From Viscum album (lineage: Eukaryota > Streptophyta > Magnoliopsida > Santalales > Viscaceae): 64,000 nucleotides of DNA. The DNA lies in NCBI GenBank assembly GCA_963277665.1, contig OY728119.1, forward strand, positions 321,180,206 to 321,244,205, given 5' to 3'. Positions 11,436 through 27,739 of this stretch are shown here, piece after piece; position 1 is the stretch's first letter, and each line of letters begins with the position of its first letter. The position numbers were made by a program, and so were the translations under genes. The notes beneath the pieces were generated by a model. That model had not been told where the DNA came from, searched no databases, and was given only the letters and a program-made list of their open reading frames with translations.

Positions 11436-13660
11436 ATGATCATATTTTTCATATAAATATATTACATCTTAGTTAATGAATAATAATTAAAAAACATAAT
11501 ACCCTATGATAAAATCATATATTTATAGTATCTATAGAAATATAGATACATAAACTACATATTTATGAGATACCTAAATCCTATCACACAGAGTTATTAT
11601 TAAGTGTCACACATCTTAGTGAATTCATACCAATGATCTTTCATTATAACATGAGGAAATAGAACAAAACATAGGGTGAGATATTATTCCTATTAATGGT
11701 AAAAATAGAGGTATCAATGATCACATAGACATAAGATGAGCATATGGGTATGGGAACTTGATCAAAAAATATTAAAACAATGCCCTTAATTTTAGAGATC
11801 ATTAACTTGAATAGTGGAATAAATCATTTTAGTTCATAACACATAAAAGATTGGGTAATTCTAGAATATTATCCACATGATAATAATATTAGAAAAACAC
11901 ATAATTCTTGTGTCATAAAATAAGGCTAGAAAAAGATTTTTTATAGTAAAGAATAATTAAAAATAATATAATAGGAGAATTATTTCAATCCCCAATTAAT
12001 TTTTGTATTCCTGGTTCACTCCCATGATAATCAAAGATGATAGAGTCCCTTACTGAACTAGGTTCACTCCCCATATTAGTCTGTTTATCTCATATGATAT
12101 CCAAATTTACCAAATAAATTTTATGGATATATAATTCTTCCACAAAACCATCACATAATGAAAATAATACTTATTTTTTCAAGTTGGTCATAAAAAATTT
12201 AATATATCATAGCCTGTGAAAATTAATTTGTCTTCATATATATTTTTGTATAAAATTACCTATAGAATATAAGTTTTTTTCTTAATCATATTATTCATCA
12301 TAATATTAATCCATCAAAAGAAATAATAAGGATGTTATTCTTGAATCATATTCTTCGTAAATATTAGCATACATAATAGATGTCATCGTATTTAAGAAAT
12401 TTATTTAAAAGACTACTTTAAAGATTTATTTATAAAAATAATCATTTCACATAGAAATTAGATTTTTAAAATCTAAATATTTCTAAATTTAAGTAATTTT
12501 ATTTTATTTTGAAAAACATTTGGAAACATGTAATGGAATAATTGAATCATTTAATTATCATTCAAGTGAAAATATCCATTCATTTCATATACATTAAAAC
12601 AAATATTTTATTCATATTCTAATTGAAATGTAAAATGTATCTCATTTAGAAAATGACAAGAATATTTATTTTAAATAATTTTATAAATATAGAAAAATTG
12701 TTAAAGTGATATTAATCAATAATAATATTATATTTAAAACTTTTATGAAAACATTATTTGAAATAATGGACATGGAATTGAAAGAAGTTTTTCTACGAAT
12801 TTTAAAATAACCTCAATTTCCATTAAAAACATTCCTTCATTATCTTTATTTATTAAAGGGTGGAAAATTATAATGAATATATATATATATATATAACTAT
12901 GGGATAATAAAATTAATGAGTTTCTTTAAAGGTTGGTCATGGGATTTCAGTATCAGAAACATAATCATAAACGAACATGAAAAATAATGTTATTGTAACA
13001 TATAACCGTTACCTCTAGACCAACATCCTTAGAACATGATGACACATCCCATATAATAAATATAAGTTCATTATAATTTAATTTTATAACAGTTATCTTA
13101 TATATATATATATATCATACAATATATAATTTATTTTTACCCTTTTATCACCTCTTTATTAACAATTCATTATTAAAATCATTCTTCCTAGTTATAAATA
13201 ACCATTTAATGTATATTTTGGTTCAATAGTTTTTTCCTGGTAAATGGTCATGGTTAAAATTTATCCTAAATGTTAAAAATTATAAAATATAACATTATAT
13301 ATATATATATATATATTTGTTTACATTCATCGATAATAATATAAATAAAAATGAATTTCACAATTCATGGAGAGAGTTGGTCATACAAATGCTTTATCAC
13401 TGTTTAAGCTTTTTAATGAATCGATAAAGATAAAGATAAATAATATTTTATATCTAAATAATCATTTTTATATCTTATAAATCTCATATATTCATCAAAT
13501 TCATCCTTAGTACTACCCATGTAAATAGTAGTTGTTAAACACATCAAATAGTTTCTTGGATGTGGTAGCCCAAAAATAAACATGTGTTCCAATATTATTC
13601 TCCAAAGGATTTTAGGGTAAAAAGGTAGATATGATATTATCATTGAACTTTTTATAAACA
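11431..13660 (-). repeat. 5' LTR (at least part) of the - strand gypsy relic
   Basis: From the PBS scar upward the - strand keeps colinear matches to the LTR of the young gypsy element. TATATGTTACAATAA is near 12990-13006, about 1.56 kb from the LTR end, compared with about 1.53 kb in the young copy. A TA-rich tract and an ACCCTAAAAT...ATTGG block near 13580-13620 follow at the expected distances. The outer LTR end should lie near 15 kb but is too diverged to place. The open frame at 13413-13661 falls in this LTR and is not a gene. Confidence 0.5.
12876..12895. repeat. (AT)n microsatellite
   Basis: Uninterrupted TA dinucleotide tract in the decayed LTR region. Similar tracts occur at about 13098-13115 and 13295-13316. 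Confidence 0.9.
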
Positions 13661-16600
13661 TAATATATACTCAATAAGTCCATAGGAATACTTATCCATA
13701 AAATATGTAGATTGAAATTAATTACATGGCTACATATATATGATATGACATATGTAGACATGAGTTATACTTTAACATTCCATTTGATGGGGAATGTGGA
13801 TGTATAATGGGGGATTATTAATAATAATAAAATATAAATATATTTAGATAATTGAGGTTATTAATATATGATAAATAACATATATTTATAGGAGTTAATA
13901 TATGAGTTAAAAAGAAAGTGATTAGGTAAAGTGGTTAACTCTCCTTTTAAAGAACTCCTTATGATATCAACATAGGGAACCTAGGATTTTTCCATTTGTA
14001 ATAGAAACAACTATAGAACATTTCTAGGGAAGTAATTTTTTTTCTTGCTAAAAAAATCATGGTGGAGAAAATAATAGAATATAGCGTAGTCCATTTACAA
14101 TGGAAGTAGATGACACACATTGAATTTCGTTAATGATTAAAATATATTAATCCCATTATCAATCGAAATGATTCCATATAAAAATTAATTATAATAAAAG
14201 AGTATAATTTAAAAATAAACATATAAAATAAAATATACATGTGTTTTTATGACATTTAATGAATTTTCATTTTTATTAAATCATTCATCAACAATTTATG
14301 ACCATAACTAATCTAAAACTAATTTCAATCTTAAAAAGTTTTGAATTCTTCAATGAATTGAATTGTGACTCATTTGTTATCCATTAATGTTAAGTTAAAT
14401 CATACTTCATTATCTTTTCATTTGATAGAAATTTTATGAATTAATAGAATGTTATTTTTTTAGATGTCATTAATATCATTTTTTGGAACTATTAATTTAA
14501 TTTTAAATAAATAATACCATGAAATAGATTAAAGTAAAATATAATAATTTAATTCATCCCAAATATGTTATATTTATCATCAAAAATATTGGAAAATAAT
14601 AATTCAATTAATTTAAATTATTTGAATAATTAAATAATAATTTATTTATTTTTATAATAATTGAATAAATAGAATGTAGGTTTTGTAAAAGAATATTAGG
14701 TAGTTATTAAATAAATTTAAATTTTAAAAAAATTACTATGGGAAAATTTTTATCTTTTATATAAAAAACTAGAACATAATTTATCCACATTTTATCATTA
14801 TATAATGTTTTAATATAATAATTTAACACTCTTTATATTTTATATTTATTGTTTTCATAAATATTTTTAATGGTAACAATCAATTAAATATACCACCAAG
14901 TGAAATTATATTTCAGTAATAAATGAAAATAGATGGTTACCTAATGTCTAATTAGATACAGTATTGTGTTAGAAATTTTTTGAAGCATTATCCCAATATT
15001 TTAATCTTACCATACCAATTTTCCCTTACAATGCTGGAAAATATTCATTTTCGATGTTGTTTATATTGACCAATAATTAAAGGGATATATTTATAAAAAA
15101 TTATCCTTATTATAAAAAATATTGAATAAAATATTCACCTTTTAATTTATATAAGTGGAATAAAGTAGTTTTATGATAAAGCTAAAAATGTGATAAAAAC
15201 TGTTTTTTAAAAAAAAAGCATAAATTAGATTTACTAACTGTTAATTCCTTTAAAATCATTATATGAATGATAAACAATTTTATTTAATATTTAATAAATA
15301 AAATTCAATAAATAAAATTTATAAATAGTGATTAATATGACTTATTAATGTAAAATATTATCCAACCATAAAACTCATTTTAATAGAAGAAAATCTTTCT
15401 TATTTTTGAAATGTTTTTTATTTTTATTTCCAATGAATTTTTTTCATAAATATGTAGAACATAAATTTTTCATAATTTTGATATTTCAATTCATACCTTC
15501 CAAACAAATATTTAGTTTATAAATATCTCACTAAATACTAATATTTTCATAGTAAATTATGACTTGTTTAAACTCAGTATTGTGTGTATCATATCCTACT
15601 AAAGAAATTATATTTATTTCAAAAAAATAACATAAATTATCACAGTACTTTAGTAATAAAAAAATTTTAATATACTACTATAATTTATATACATTAATTT
15701 AATAATATTAAAGAAATCATAATTTTTTATTCACATACATAATCCATTATAGAAAACTAAACCATCGTTTCTGTGTTGGGCGATCTATGACCTCCGAGTT
15801 GTAACATGATTATTTTTCCCATTGCAACAATATACTGATAGATATAAATATTTATCAATAGAAAAAAATTATTTTAATTATATTATTATTTTATATAACA
15901 AAATATTTGAGAACCGATTAATGGCATGAGAAACAGACGACCATTGTTAATTTATATTTTAAAATAAGAGTAATAAAAAAATAAAATATTATTCAAACTA
16001 CATATTATTTCCATATCCACTAACACTAATTACATATCCTAAAAATTATGATATTTCATAATAATAAGAACTAAATATGATCATTGTGATCATATTATTA
16101 TGATATAATAACAAAATGGCCATACAATCATTCATTAAAATAGATGATGTTAATTTATTTTCCAACATAACCTCTTACATGATCAACCATATAAATTTAT
16201 ATCATTGATGAATATGTGAATATATATATATTTATAAGTTTCTACACATATTTAAATAATATAATGTTTTTGGTATGTTTATTTCATAATTTTATTCATT
16301 AATTAAGAAAAAACAATTCAACTATCAATAATTACCATAACATTATTAGTATCAATTTCATCTTCATTCATAGAAAGACAACCAATCAGGGATAGAATTG
16401 GAAATATAATAAATAAATATAAACCAACCCGAAATGTAAATTTAATGATATATAAATTATTATCTTTTAAAAATGTTTAAACCCAAAAACATGAATTATT
16501 AAACTAGTACAAATGATCAAACTAAAATCACCCGATGTAGAAAATCAGATGATATCATGTAGATATTGGATATTTATGAATATTATGAATGAAAATGTAT

Positions 16601-19600
16601 ATCATTGAAGTTAATAATTTTTGATTAAAATATATATCTATTTTATATAATATGTTAATATACCATTGTGATGTTTCTAAATATATGTCAGTGTTTTGTT
16701 CTTAATTTCTTTCCATTGATACATGGTAATGTTATACAACATCTCTAATTTTGAATTGGGTATTTACCACACCATTTCAATATTCATATTTTTATTCTAA
16801 ATTTTTTCTTCATTTTCAATTTACAATTTCTTACTAACATTCTCATGGGATTTTTTATCTAGTAGTCCAATATATTACGAGTTTTCATCTATCTATCCCT
16901 TAACTAAAAATTGTGTTGTATTAATGCACTAATTAAATTTATGCAGTTTATAAATTTATTATTTGTGATATAATATCAGTAATTATCTTTTATGGATGGT
17001 TTTGAAAATTTATTTATAATTCCTATAATTATAGGGGATTTGATCCTAATGTTTTTAAACTCATAAGGGTTTATTGGGTCTCAATTATTATCCAAGTTGA
17101 CATATAATATTTTGTGCAACATGTCATATTGAATTTTCTTTTCAATAACCATTGAAATGTTTTTATATATTACTTTTATTTCATCGGTTTACTAAAAAAA
17201 TATTATTCCCCTATTCATGTCATCATTGATTTATTTATTTCCATATGTTTGGGGATTTGTTATAAGTCAATTTTTTTCATTGAGTTGTGATCATTATTTG
17301 AAATTATTTCAAATATATAGGTTATAGTTTTTCCTCCCCCTATATTATGTGGTATTACTTCATTCTATTCTGAGGGTATACAGTCCTAGAGTAAAATCCA
17401 ATTGATTTTTTTTAATTAATGGTATTGGTTAAAAGCTTCCACTTTCATTTAAATGATGTCTTATTATCATGTTATTCATGTATTATGTTAGTGATATCCA
17501 AATATCCCTATACCGTCTGACAATCAAATTGAAAAATCATTTATTTTCTCCTTCAATGTATGTTATTATATTTTAATATGTAAAAGTTTCAAAATAATAA
17601 TACATATTATTATCGAAATGTTTAGTTTGTGTGGTTCAAAAATATACTTTGTTCTTTCATATGGGTTATCTTTAGTTTATCACTATCATTGATATATGGA
17701 ATACTAGTCACAATATAATATGGTTTATTATTATCATGTTAACGATATATTTAGCATATATCAACCATATTTATCTAAATGTATTATTATCATGTAACCC
17801 CTTTTACATACATAATGATAATTGTTGAAATTTCAATTTTTTCATTGTATGTATAAGTATATTTTTATTCAGTAAGAGATTGATTATGGAATATCCTGAA
17901 ACATATTGATGACTCTTATGGTAAATATATTGGGCATAAAAATGAAATAAATGAGGTTAATAATTATATATCTCATATATTCTTTGATAGGCCTCAGGTG
18001 ACAAAACTTTTTGTATTTCTATTTGGGGTACGCCTGATAAATTCATCAAGACTTCTTCACTGTGTTATCAAAAATATTCTTGGAACATGGTTTTGAGAAT
18101 TTAGTTTTAATTTCTAATATTACGAATTCTATTAACATTACATCAATATTGTTATTATCATGGTTTTGATTTATTTTCATTGATATATCTTGCTCAAAAC
18201 TTCAATTGTAACATTGATAGATGTTGTTTACTTATTTCATAAATAATATTTATGCCATGTTCAATCTAGGATTACTTAATAATATGTTTACCTTACTTAG
18301 AGCCAGATCTCACCGCGTCTTATGTTTCCATTTTCCAATGTTATGGAAAAAATAAATGATTGTGATTTTATAGAAGGATAAAATATATGAAGTAATAGAG
18401 GGGAGACATTTAAGGAATGTAATTAATTTATTAGTTTGATATATAATTAAGAAATTATCTATTTCATTCAAGATCAAGAGATTTATCAGTTCTTATTTTA
18501 TCTTAATTCTGTAAAGCATAAAAACTAAAAAATAACATATATTATATGATATTTAAGAGTATTTATTTATTAAATATTTAATAATATATAAAATGAATTA
18601 TAAATTGTATCAAATATTTTATTGAATGTTTGAGCTTGCGAGCACTGGATTTGTGTGTGTGGGTCCTATAATATATATGAAATTACTACACACATACATG
18701 TTTATCTGGAAAATATTTATTGTTTCTCTTAAACATTAACCAACTTTTCTCTTTCTATTGTGCTTCTAACACATCTAAAAACACTCAAGAACATTAAGAG
18801 ATCATTAACGACCTTTTAATAACATAAACTCTTCATAGAAAACCAATCTATCCCAAAAAAACATGGGTGCTATATTTCCCCATCATTGGTATTTCTATCC
18901 TATAAATTCAATAAGGTACTGGTGTCATGATATAAAGTCAAACCAGTGGTTTGTTATTATCATATTAATTTTTCATGAATTCATTAGATACATGTCTTTG
19001 ATTTCATAATAGATGCATTATCGTACACGTTAATGTATCATGATCTTATCGTGTCTATCCAGATATAAAAAAGGTAGAGAGAACCAATTGGAACATTCAT
19101 CTCGGGAGAGACAGGGGAAAAACCAAAACATAACCCAAATCTGACACATGGAATGACGAGAAAAATGTATAATCATGGCATGAACTCTATTATATCATAT
19201 GTGAAATTTTTCCTAATAAATAACACCACTAACAAAGTGAAGATTCTTTAATGGATCCACACACTGAGGAACTAACTATTATCCCTTACCTTGATGAAAA
19301 TTCATTATACCATGATGATATACGATGTACTCATGATAATTCAGTAATAATTATAGAATATAATGGAAATCCAATAATAAATAGATTAATTAAACCTCAG
19401 TAATGGTACAATTCTATAAATAGGTTCATATGAAGCATATAAAGATAACTATAATCCAATGAATGATCCACATAAGAAAGGTGATCATTATTTGAACTAA
19501 CTATTTTCATTTTACTTAACCTCAAAGATTAAAAATTAGTTTTTCTAACACCATCAATATTAGGTTGAATTATGTAACCAATACCAAATCAAATGCCAAT

Positions 19601-22600
19601 AAAAATATGTATCTAATAATAACCAAAGGAAATGTAGTCTTAGTCAAATATAGTTATTATTAGAATGTTATGTATTGTCAAAACCAATTACAAATTTTCC
19701 AGAACATGATATTCCCAGATATAATATCCTAAATATGATAGAAATTCATAAACCGGATGAGTTTATCAACATTTAATCCTATGATATCATGATTCTAAAT
19801 ATATATTACAAATATGGTGCCAATTTCCCAAGAGAATTCACTCCCACTATGAGAAATATATAGGTAATATTCATAAAATACCCACTAGTTATTCTTCATA
19901 ATTTTTTACCTTATGTTCCATCAAAATATCAAAATTTAAATTAACATGAGATTGTTATGATACACGATGGATGTTGAATTTGATCAATACACATAAGATT
20001 CAGGTTATAATAATTACCAATCCCTTAGAGGCTCTCATCCACTGAGATTTAACTTCATGTAATAGAATGTAAATTTTACAATTAAATACCATTAGACTTG
20101 GTTATTCCAGGTTTGGAAGGAGAGCAAGATGATAGAAAACCATGATATCATCTTTTCAAGAATTTCTCTAGTCCATGTTAACAAACGATTCTATAAATCA
20201 TACTTGATCCCAAACTACACTAACCTAAAACCATCAAAATTATGATCCAATTCATCCACTATACCAGGGATCTTAACCCGTGATACCTAGGTGGGGTATT
20301 CCTCTATGATAGAAGACAAGAGATGAAACAAGTAGAGAAATGTAAATCATATATTGTATGTTAAATATAGTATAAATTAATATACTTCCGTCATTTCAAA
20401 ATTCAAGGGATAGACCACATAGGTACCCATTCCCTAGAAAAAAATAAGGTTACCCAGAATGATGTAATCTAGACAAACTAAACCATACCAAGACATATGA
20501 CTCAAATTAGTTGGAAATATAAAATATATTTTTCTAAAACAATCACACATACTCTTACGGATTTCATGTCCCATGTATTGGGAAAATATTATCTTCTACT
20601 TAATATGATATTTGAATGACTAACCAATCATAAAAATAAATATGATATTGAATTCCAAAACAAATGAAATATCTATATTATAAAAAAATATTTCTAATAT
20701 AATGAATCAATCTAAATATAGGCAATGATAATGGCAATTAAGTCGTTAACCAATCTAGACCCCATAATATCTCGTCATCTAAAATGTTTATTGAGGCTCA
20801 TCCCATGCGACATCATTCCATTATGAAAATAGTATTTTCGATTCCATATATTATAAATACCACATAACAACCATAAAACACAAAATAAGAAATTTGTATT
20901 CATTTATATTCCATAAAACACACAAAATAAAAAAAATTATTATCTTTATAAAAACCAACCTAGAAAATTGATAAGAAAATATCCATCAACATCTTTCCTA
21001 AGAATAATAACTCGAAATTTATTATTCAAAAAATCATTAAAATATTTACACAAACCAATTCATAATTATATCATAGTCCAAAAAATTCATTCAAAATTTT
21101 GATGCTCTAAAAATAATCAAATGTATTCCAAGACAAATTTATCCTTGACAAAAATATAGTCAATGAAAAACTTTAAAAATTCATAATGTTTGAACCATAG
21201 TATAATCATTATGAAAGAATTTATATAATTTTTTTTAAATGAAAAAAGTATCAATGACACATTTGGGTATAAAATACTCTTGATAGATGAATTTTTTTAT
21301 TTTAGAATAATAAATGTATCCCATTGAGGAATTATATTACATTAAGTACCATTTAATTATTATATTTTAATAGACTATAAAAATATTTTGTTAAACAAAA
21401 AATAACTGAATAATTTTATGACTCATTCTAGAATATTTAATTTTATAACCAAATTTATATCTACCAAATATTTCTAAAACGTAACCAACTAGTTGAATTG
21501 TTTTTTTCAAACATCTATATCAATGAAATCCTCACCTCATCAAACAGATCACATAAACACATACTAAAAATCTTGAAAACATGAATATGTAGTACTTAAA
21601 CAATATAATTACAATATTCCATTAAAGGTAAACAATGAAAAAATTCAATACTATCTTATTATTTTGAATCATAGTTAATATAATGATACTTTCGTTATTT
21701 TATAAAAATATGAAGCATACTAATTTATTTATAAACTAAAAAATAGATGTTTTTGATAGCTATACAAGTTCCATTTTATTTTGACATTGTTATGAAACCA
21801 TTTTATAAAAATAATTTCGTTATCTGATAAGTATTCTCTATAGTCAAAAAAATATAGCAATAAAATGAAAGATAATATAGATTTTCAGTATTATATAATT
21901 ATTAGTAACAGAAATATTATCTTAATGAAAAGTCAGATGTAAAATTATAGAATCTAATAATTTTAAAATAGACAAATATTTTCATGTTATTTTATATATT
22001 ATATAAAACACTATTCACTATCAATATACATTATATTATATAAAACATTATATTACTTTTGACCTATTATAAGACAAACATGAGTTATAATAACACTTAG
22101 TTCAATAATTAAATTTTAGTTTTATTAGGAAATAATCCAAAATATTAGAAATCATTAAATTAAAATTAATAGATTGCATGTCACAAATATCATAAAATGT
22201 AAAGCTTATTAAAAGCTAATATTTAATGAGTATATTACATTCAAAAAATTATTGTGTAAATGATTTCAACAGTATAGGAATATTATAAACAATTAATGTG
22301 TAAAACCAACAGCTTTTAACAGAAATTGATATCATGTTACTAGATACCATATTATAATCATATAAACATAACATGAACAATGTAATATCCATTAGCTTCT
22401 ATTTACTAAAGCAAGTTTAACAATTCAATTAGGCTAAAAACATGATGAAGAGTTTGAAAGAAACCTATGAAGGATGAATAAAAAATTTTATACCACAATC
22501 ACCATGGTATGTTTAATAATAATATAAAAATGTTAGCTTTACCTTTTTATATATTACATTTCATCTCCAAAAACATTCTATCCCTATAATCCTAACTAAC

Positions 22601-24889
22601 ATACCAATCAAAATGATTCCATTTTTAATATCTTAACCTGACCAATTAGATTTAGAAGGGAATAAATGACAATAAACTTATGTGGCATCCCTCAAACACT
22701 AAAGGCAAAAAATATATTTCACAGAAAAAACTAGTTATTTGTGGATAATTTTATATAAGTAACAAAATGTATAATTGAAAAACAAAAAAGAATAAAATAC
22801 AAATGATTATTAATATAGAAACAAAATAAAAATCTAATTATATAAGATCAAAAATTATATTTAGATATACTATTGTAAAAAATAATCCAGTAATTATATA
22901 CCAATAGGAGAGGAAAAACATTAAGAGAAACAATGGGAATGAAGGTAAATAATTACTAACTCCACTAAAAGAAATTCAGAAGATCTAACTGTAAATTACA
23001 TTATTGAAGCATTAAGAGGAACATTTGTAATTCATAATATATTAATCTTACTTTTCTCATGATAAAAAATATCAATATATGAGCCAATGTCCATATATTG
23101 GGAATGAGTACACAATCTTGTCTTAAATCCCAAAGACATACCACACTTTCAACTATGAAAACAAAAGTTATATTTTAATGATATGATAGATATATAAAAC
23201 AAAAGTGTATAAAAAAGACTATTTAAGGTACTAATATAGTAGTAGAAAATGGTATCACATATCTTAAAAGAATCTGTTATCAAACCTCTCACCCATGATA
23301 CTCACACACCTAATACACTTCCTGAAAATTTATCACCACTGAGAAGACCATAATCATGAGTTAAACCCATCCCTCTAGTCATAAACCTGCAGATGATTGT
23401 AATATCTGTTGATCCTACAATTGTACCCATGAACAAGTCTAAATAGATGAGTCCCTTCCCATATTCTCTATAAAAACATTAAAGGTGCAAACATTACAAT
23501 TTTTAACATAAAAAAATCGATGAAATGAATTTTTCATGAATCAATTTCATTAATCATGTTGTGGGAGATTCTCAAAAACAATATTTCCAAATCCATTAAA
23601 TCAAGGAGAATAATCATGAGGTTTTTATCATGAAATGTAAATAGTTATTCTTGGAAAACCAAAATCTTATTTTTCAATGAAATGTGTAGAGGGAGATAAT
23701 GGTACTACATTGGGACATGTATTAAAGAATAAACCATATCCTTCCCTTTTATGTATGGTATATAGAAACCCTCCAATGATGATTCAAGAAAATCTCATAT
23801 AATAATTTTCATAACTCTATGTCTAGGAATTGATGCACCTGAAAAGGGTTTACCAGAGGAGCAAATATATGATAAATAGTGGGGAAAGAGAAATGAAATT
23901 ATTAAATTTCATTCATAGGTAAAATTATCGAAGATATTAATAGAATAAGATATACACATAATTGAATATATGAAAATATTAAAATGATCTATCTGGTTTG
24001 ATATCCTTATCCATATTAGATAAATTAATAATATTATTGTAAAATTGGGACCAAACCATAATTTGAAAAACCCTATCAATGATGAACATGGTTTGGGCAC
24101 ACTTTTAAAAAAACACTACACCAATAATGTTTATTATAACTACCTATAAAAGACAAAATGGAATGTTTACCACATTGTTTTTCTAAACCATTAATATACA
24201 TTGAAATCCCCATACGCACCCACTGGGTTACTTAGCTAATCTAAATTGTTTTCATTAATGGTGAAACAATAGTGTTCTTTAAAATATTCCTCCAAAACAT
24301 ATAGCGAGTCTCTAAAACCTCATAATACATACATCAATATTTTTATTATATAAAAAGATGCTCTAAAATGATTTTAGAAAAAACCAGAGGTGAAAAAATA
24401 TTCTTCCATTTTTCATATATCTTTCAACTCTAAGATTTATATTGTATTGTCCCCATCAAACAAGATTATACATTTTATATTTTCATGGATAAGCCTCTAC
24501 ATTTCCTAGTAGCTTTTCAATTTCCTGATATTGTATGCAAAATGGATTAAGGAATATTTATGGTCCTTTGAAGCCTTGTATATCAGAATCATGTCCTTCG
24601 TTAACCCCAAAGGGGAATGAATTAATATTATTAGAGATATATATGTATAAGTCACATCTCAGCAGAAGAATAATGTACATTGAAATATGAGATTGGAGTG
24701 TCTATTGGATGTACTGTTGTAGTGAAAACATTTGATCCACTTTCAAAAGGACATGGGTTCATTGTAAGATTATATACTAATACATGTACTTCCCTCTAGA
24801 GTTTTGGTTAGGAAACTATTAGTTAATTTTTTATTCATTACACATTTTTTATGAGTTATTTTTGAATTGATATATTTTAATAGGTAAAA
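13661..24889. other. AT-rich DNA without recognisable genes
   Basis: About 11 kb of very AT-rich sequence with only short chance open frames, for example 23909-24100 on the - strand, none with a recognisable domain. It probably contains the outer part of the - strand gypsy LTR and other transposon remnants too old to read by eye. A TATAAAAAAGG with a GC-richer tract downstream near 19065-19140 could be an old LTR promoter, but nothing around it supports this further. Confidence 0.6.
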
Positions 24890-27199
24890 TGAGTAACATT
24901 TTTTGATGTATGTTTGTTATAATTAATGGAGTCCAAGTATAAAAGATTCAATGTTTTTTATAGTTCTTTGTGGGTTTTAAATGATTTGGAGGGTTTATTG
25001 GGTTTCTAATGAATCTAGGATATGATCTATCCATATGTAAATTTCATGTCATCAATGTGTTAAATTATATTGAAATTATTCTAGGATAATGTTTTGTACT
25101 AGATTAGAGGATAAAATATTTAAATGCTGTGAAACCAATTCAAATAATGAAATGGTTAGTGAAGGGTATTTTAGTCCAAGGTGACACATTATTTGATGTA
25201 TCTTATGAATTGGTAAATTAATTCATGAAATTGGTTAATGCCATTACTATCTAGTAATTAGTAGTTATTACCCATGTTGTACTTATGAATTAGATTCATT
25301 TGTGATATATAATTATCTATTGAATACTAGGGTGACTCAAATAAAATATTTAGCAATTATTTCTCCTACGGATGTATCAATCCAGCATTCAATATATAAT
25401 GATTTATTTTATTTTGGGATATAATTACATATATTATTCTCTATTATCATAGTGTGATCTATTAAATGTCCTTGAATCTCGTTTTTATCATGAAGTTTGT
25501 GATCTTGTTTTTTCCCTTTTGATCACTATCTCATTCATTCATCATTTAAAATAAATAGTGAGAGGGCTTATTTTTCCTCCATATTAAGGTTATTTTTTTA
25601 AATCATTTCCCTTTTTTATGATTTCATTATCCATAGTATTTTCAATATGTGAAATCGGTCTAGAAGACTATATGTGCAACATATTCAACTAGATAAAACT
25701 GATTAAATACCAATCCTTTATCCTTTCAAAACATATATTACTCCCCAATGGGTCCATAGTAAAAGAGACTAGGACCTTTGGCACTTGATTCTTGTTCCAT
25801 ATGTGGACCTTGTAAGGGCTTATTCTGCTGATATTATATTAAAAAGATATATTTGGAATAAATGATTGAATATTGTCTTAACCTTATGAAATAGAATAGC
25901 ATATAATTTGAGTTATTTCATATGGTAGAATCACCGTAGTTAAATTTTGTTAAATGATACGCTAATGGCCTTAGTGTTAAAGGACAAATGGAGCAAGTCG
26001 GATATGTTCATGAGGATAACTAGAATCAATTATTAATGAAACATAACTTTCTTAAAAAAATAATATTCTTGTGAATTGATATTTATTCCATGTGGTGATA
26101 TATCTTGTTTGTTTTGTTTTTTCCATGTGAATAGAATTAACATATTTTAGATTCTTTGACATCAATTGTGATCTATTCCTGTGGTTGGATGCTTATTTTC
26201 ATGTTGGGTTCATCTTGATATGAATCTTAATTTAGGTTGACACCTGAGGCAATGATGTATTATTTCATACTGCGTAATGGAGAGGTGAAAAATTAATTTA
26301 TTCATGATGGATGAATCTATGATTATTTTAGATGTCATAAACCTAGATAAAAAGTCTATGAAATCCTGATGGTGTGATTTTAGATAGCCTATAAGCATGG
26401 GTCATTTGGTAATTTGATATTTATGTGATTCATCCCCTATGGGAGAATCCTTCTCCAGTTGGGTGACCCATCCTTATACTAGAGGATATAACTTAATCTA
26501 GAGATTCTTTATTGTGTAATGAAGTGGGAATGGATGACCTTAGGGGTCAACCTAGAGATTTTGGGATAATCAGGTTCACTTTACATGCGATATCAAATTA
26601 TTAATTTAATATAGTGTTTATAATCATATTTCAAGAATTAAATTTATCAGATTGGATTGTCTATATATGGTTGTTTCAACCTAATTAGTTTTACTCACCC
26701 CATCGATGGTCCTCCATTCCATACCTGGATAGATTTTATGAATGAAATCTTTTATATGGGCAAAGGAACATGTAATTGATTTTTATCATGCCAGATGAGT
26801 TGGAGTGTAGAGATGGTACAAACATGGCGATTAGGATCGAGGCATTTATAGTCTTTATTTTAGTATAATTATCTTGTAAATTTATGAATTTTTTTATGTT
26901 ATTCAGTTTAAATCTGCATATCATAAACATATAATAGTTTTATTTTTATTTTTCAATTTTTATATTCTCATATATGGTTTCCTATTAAATTAATTATATT
27001 GTATTGGTCATTTATTCTAATATTTTATTATTTTTTCCACTCTCCCTATTACTCCTTAGTATATATTATTGTATACCATTTATATTCCTTACACCAAAAT
27101 TACATGATGGATGACTCTAGTATACATGGGGTTGTGTCTAAGGTCATCTAGTTATCTAGATCTATAACTTGAGGGAGAACCAAGATAAATAAGTTATGA
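24890..27199 (+). repeat. 5' LTR of the old + strand gypsy element
   Basis: It aligns with 41250-43551 through spaced anchors: ATAATGAAATGGTTA at 25144 and 41500, and AGTTGGGTGA at 26457 and 42817. The distances between anchors are 1313 and 1317 bases, and the ends lie 741 and 734 bases further on. It ends just before a primer-binding-site trace. Open frames inside (26210-26398 and 26736-26930 on the - strand) are not genes. The left end is approximate. Confidence 0.7.
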
Positions 27200-27201
27200 A
27201 G

Positions 27202-27213
27202 TGGAATCAGAGG
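27202..27213 (+). other. Primer-binding-site trace
   Basis: TGGAATCAGAGG differs by one base from TGGTATCAGAGG, which is complementary to the 3' end of initiator tRNA-Met as used by plant LTR elements. It lies directly after the 5' LTR. Confidence 0.6.
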
Positions 27214-27739
27214 CATCAAGTTGTTATTTTTATTTATTGTTTCTTGATTTTTATTCTTGCATCGATGAATAGAGTGAGATGAGCATGAATATATTATGAT
27301 AGTAACATAGTTTTATATATTGACATTAATTTTCAATAATTGCGGCATTTTTATTTAATGTGACATATTATAATGTATGAATTTTGAAATTAGATACCTA
27401 TTTTATATGATGAAAAATGAAAGCAATGATGTTTTATGTCATGAAGGTTTGCATTTCGGTCAATTTTAAAAAATATAAAGAGTTATTGTTTCCCAATTTT
27501 TTTACCTATTATAGTTTTCCTTGATGTTATCTAAGGTTAATAAAAGATCATTTGATTTTAGATAAAATGCCTCATCACAATCTTCAAATTGAGTATCAAG
27601 GGTGATGTAATTATGATTCTCCTATCCTTGCTGAACTAGATCTTTTTGTTTCTCATTTTAATTAAATGGACAATCATCTATGAAACATATTTGTTAGGGT
27701 CATTTAATCCATATAAAGGGACACTATTCACAATTTTAC

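Noticed and set aside
13413..13661. - strand open frame whose TKDEFDEYMR stretch resembles the part after FIDD in gypsy reverse transcriptase
   Set aside because: The region lies in the decayed LTR of the - strand gypsy relic, at the expected distance from its PBS and with neighbouring LTR matches, so the resemblance is judged to be chance.
17180..17420. + strand similarity to the 3' half of the young gypsy LTR
   Set aside because: Only short, gapped matches in AT-rich sequence; not distinguishable from chance by eye.
24114..24130. CACTACACCAATAATG as a possible second CACTA terminus
   Set aside because: No subterminal repeats like those at 1620-2038 follow it, and no partner end is seen; seven matching bases are expected by chance.
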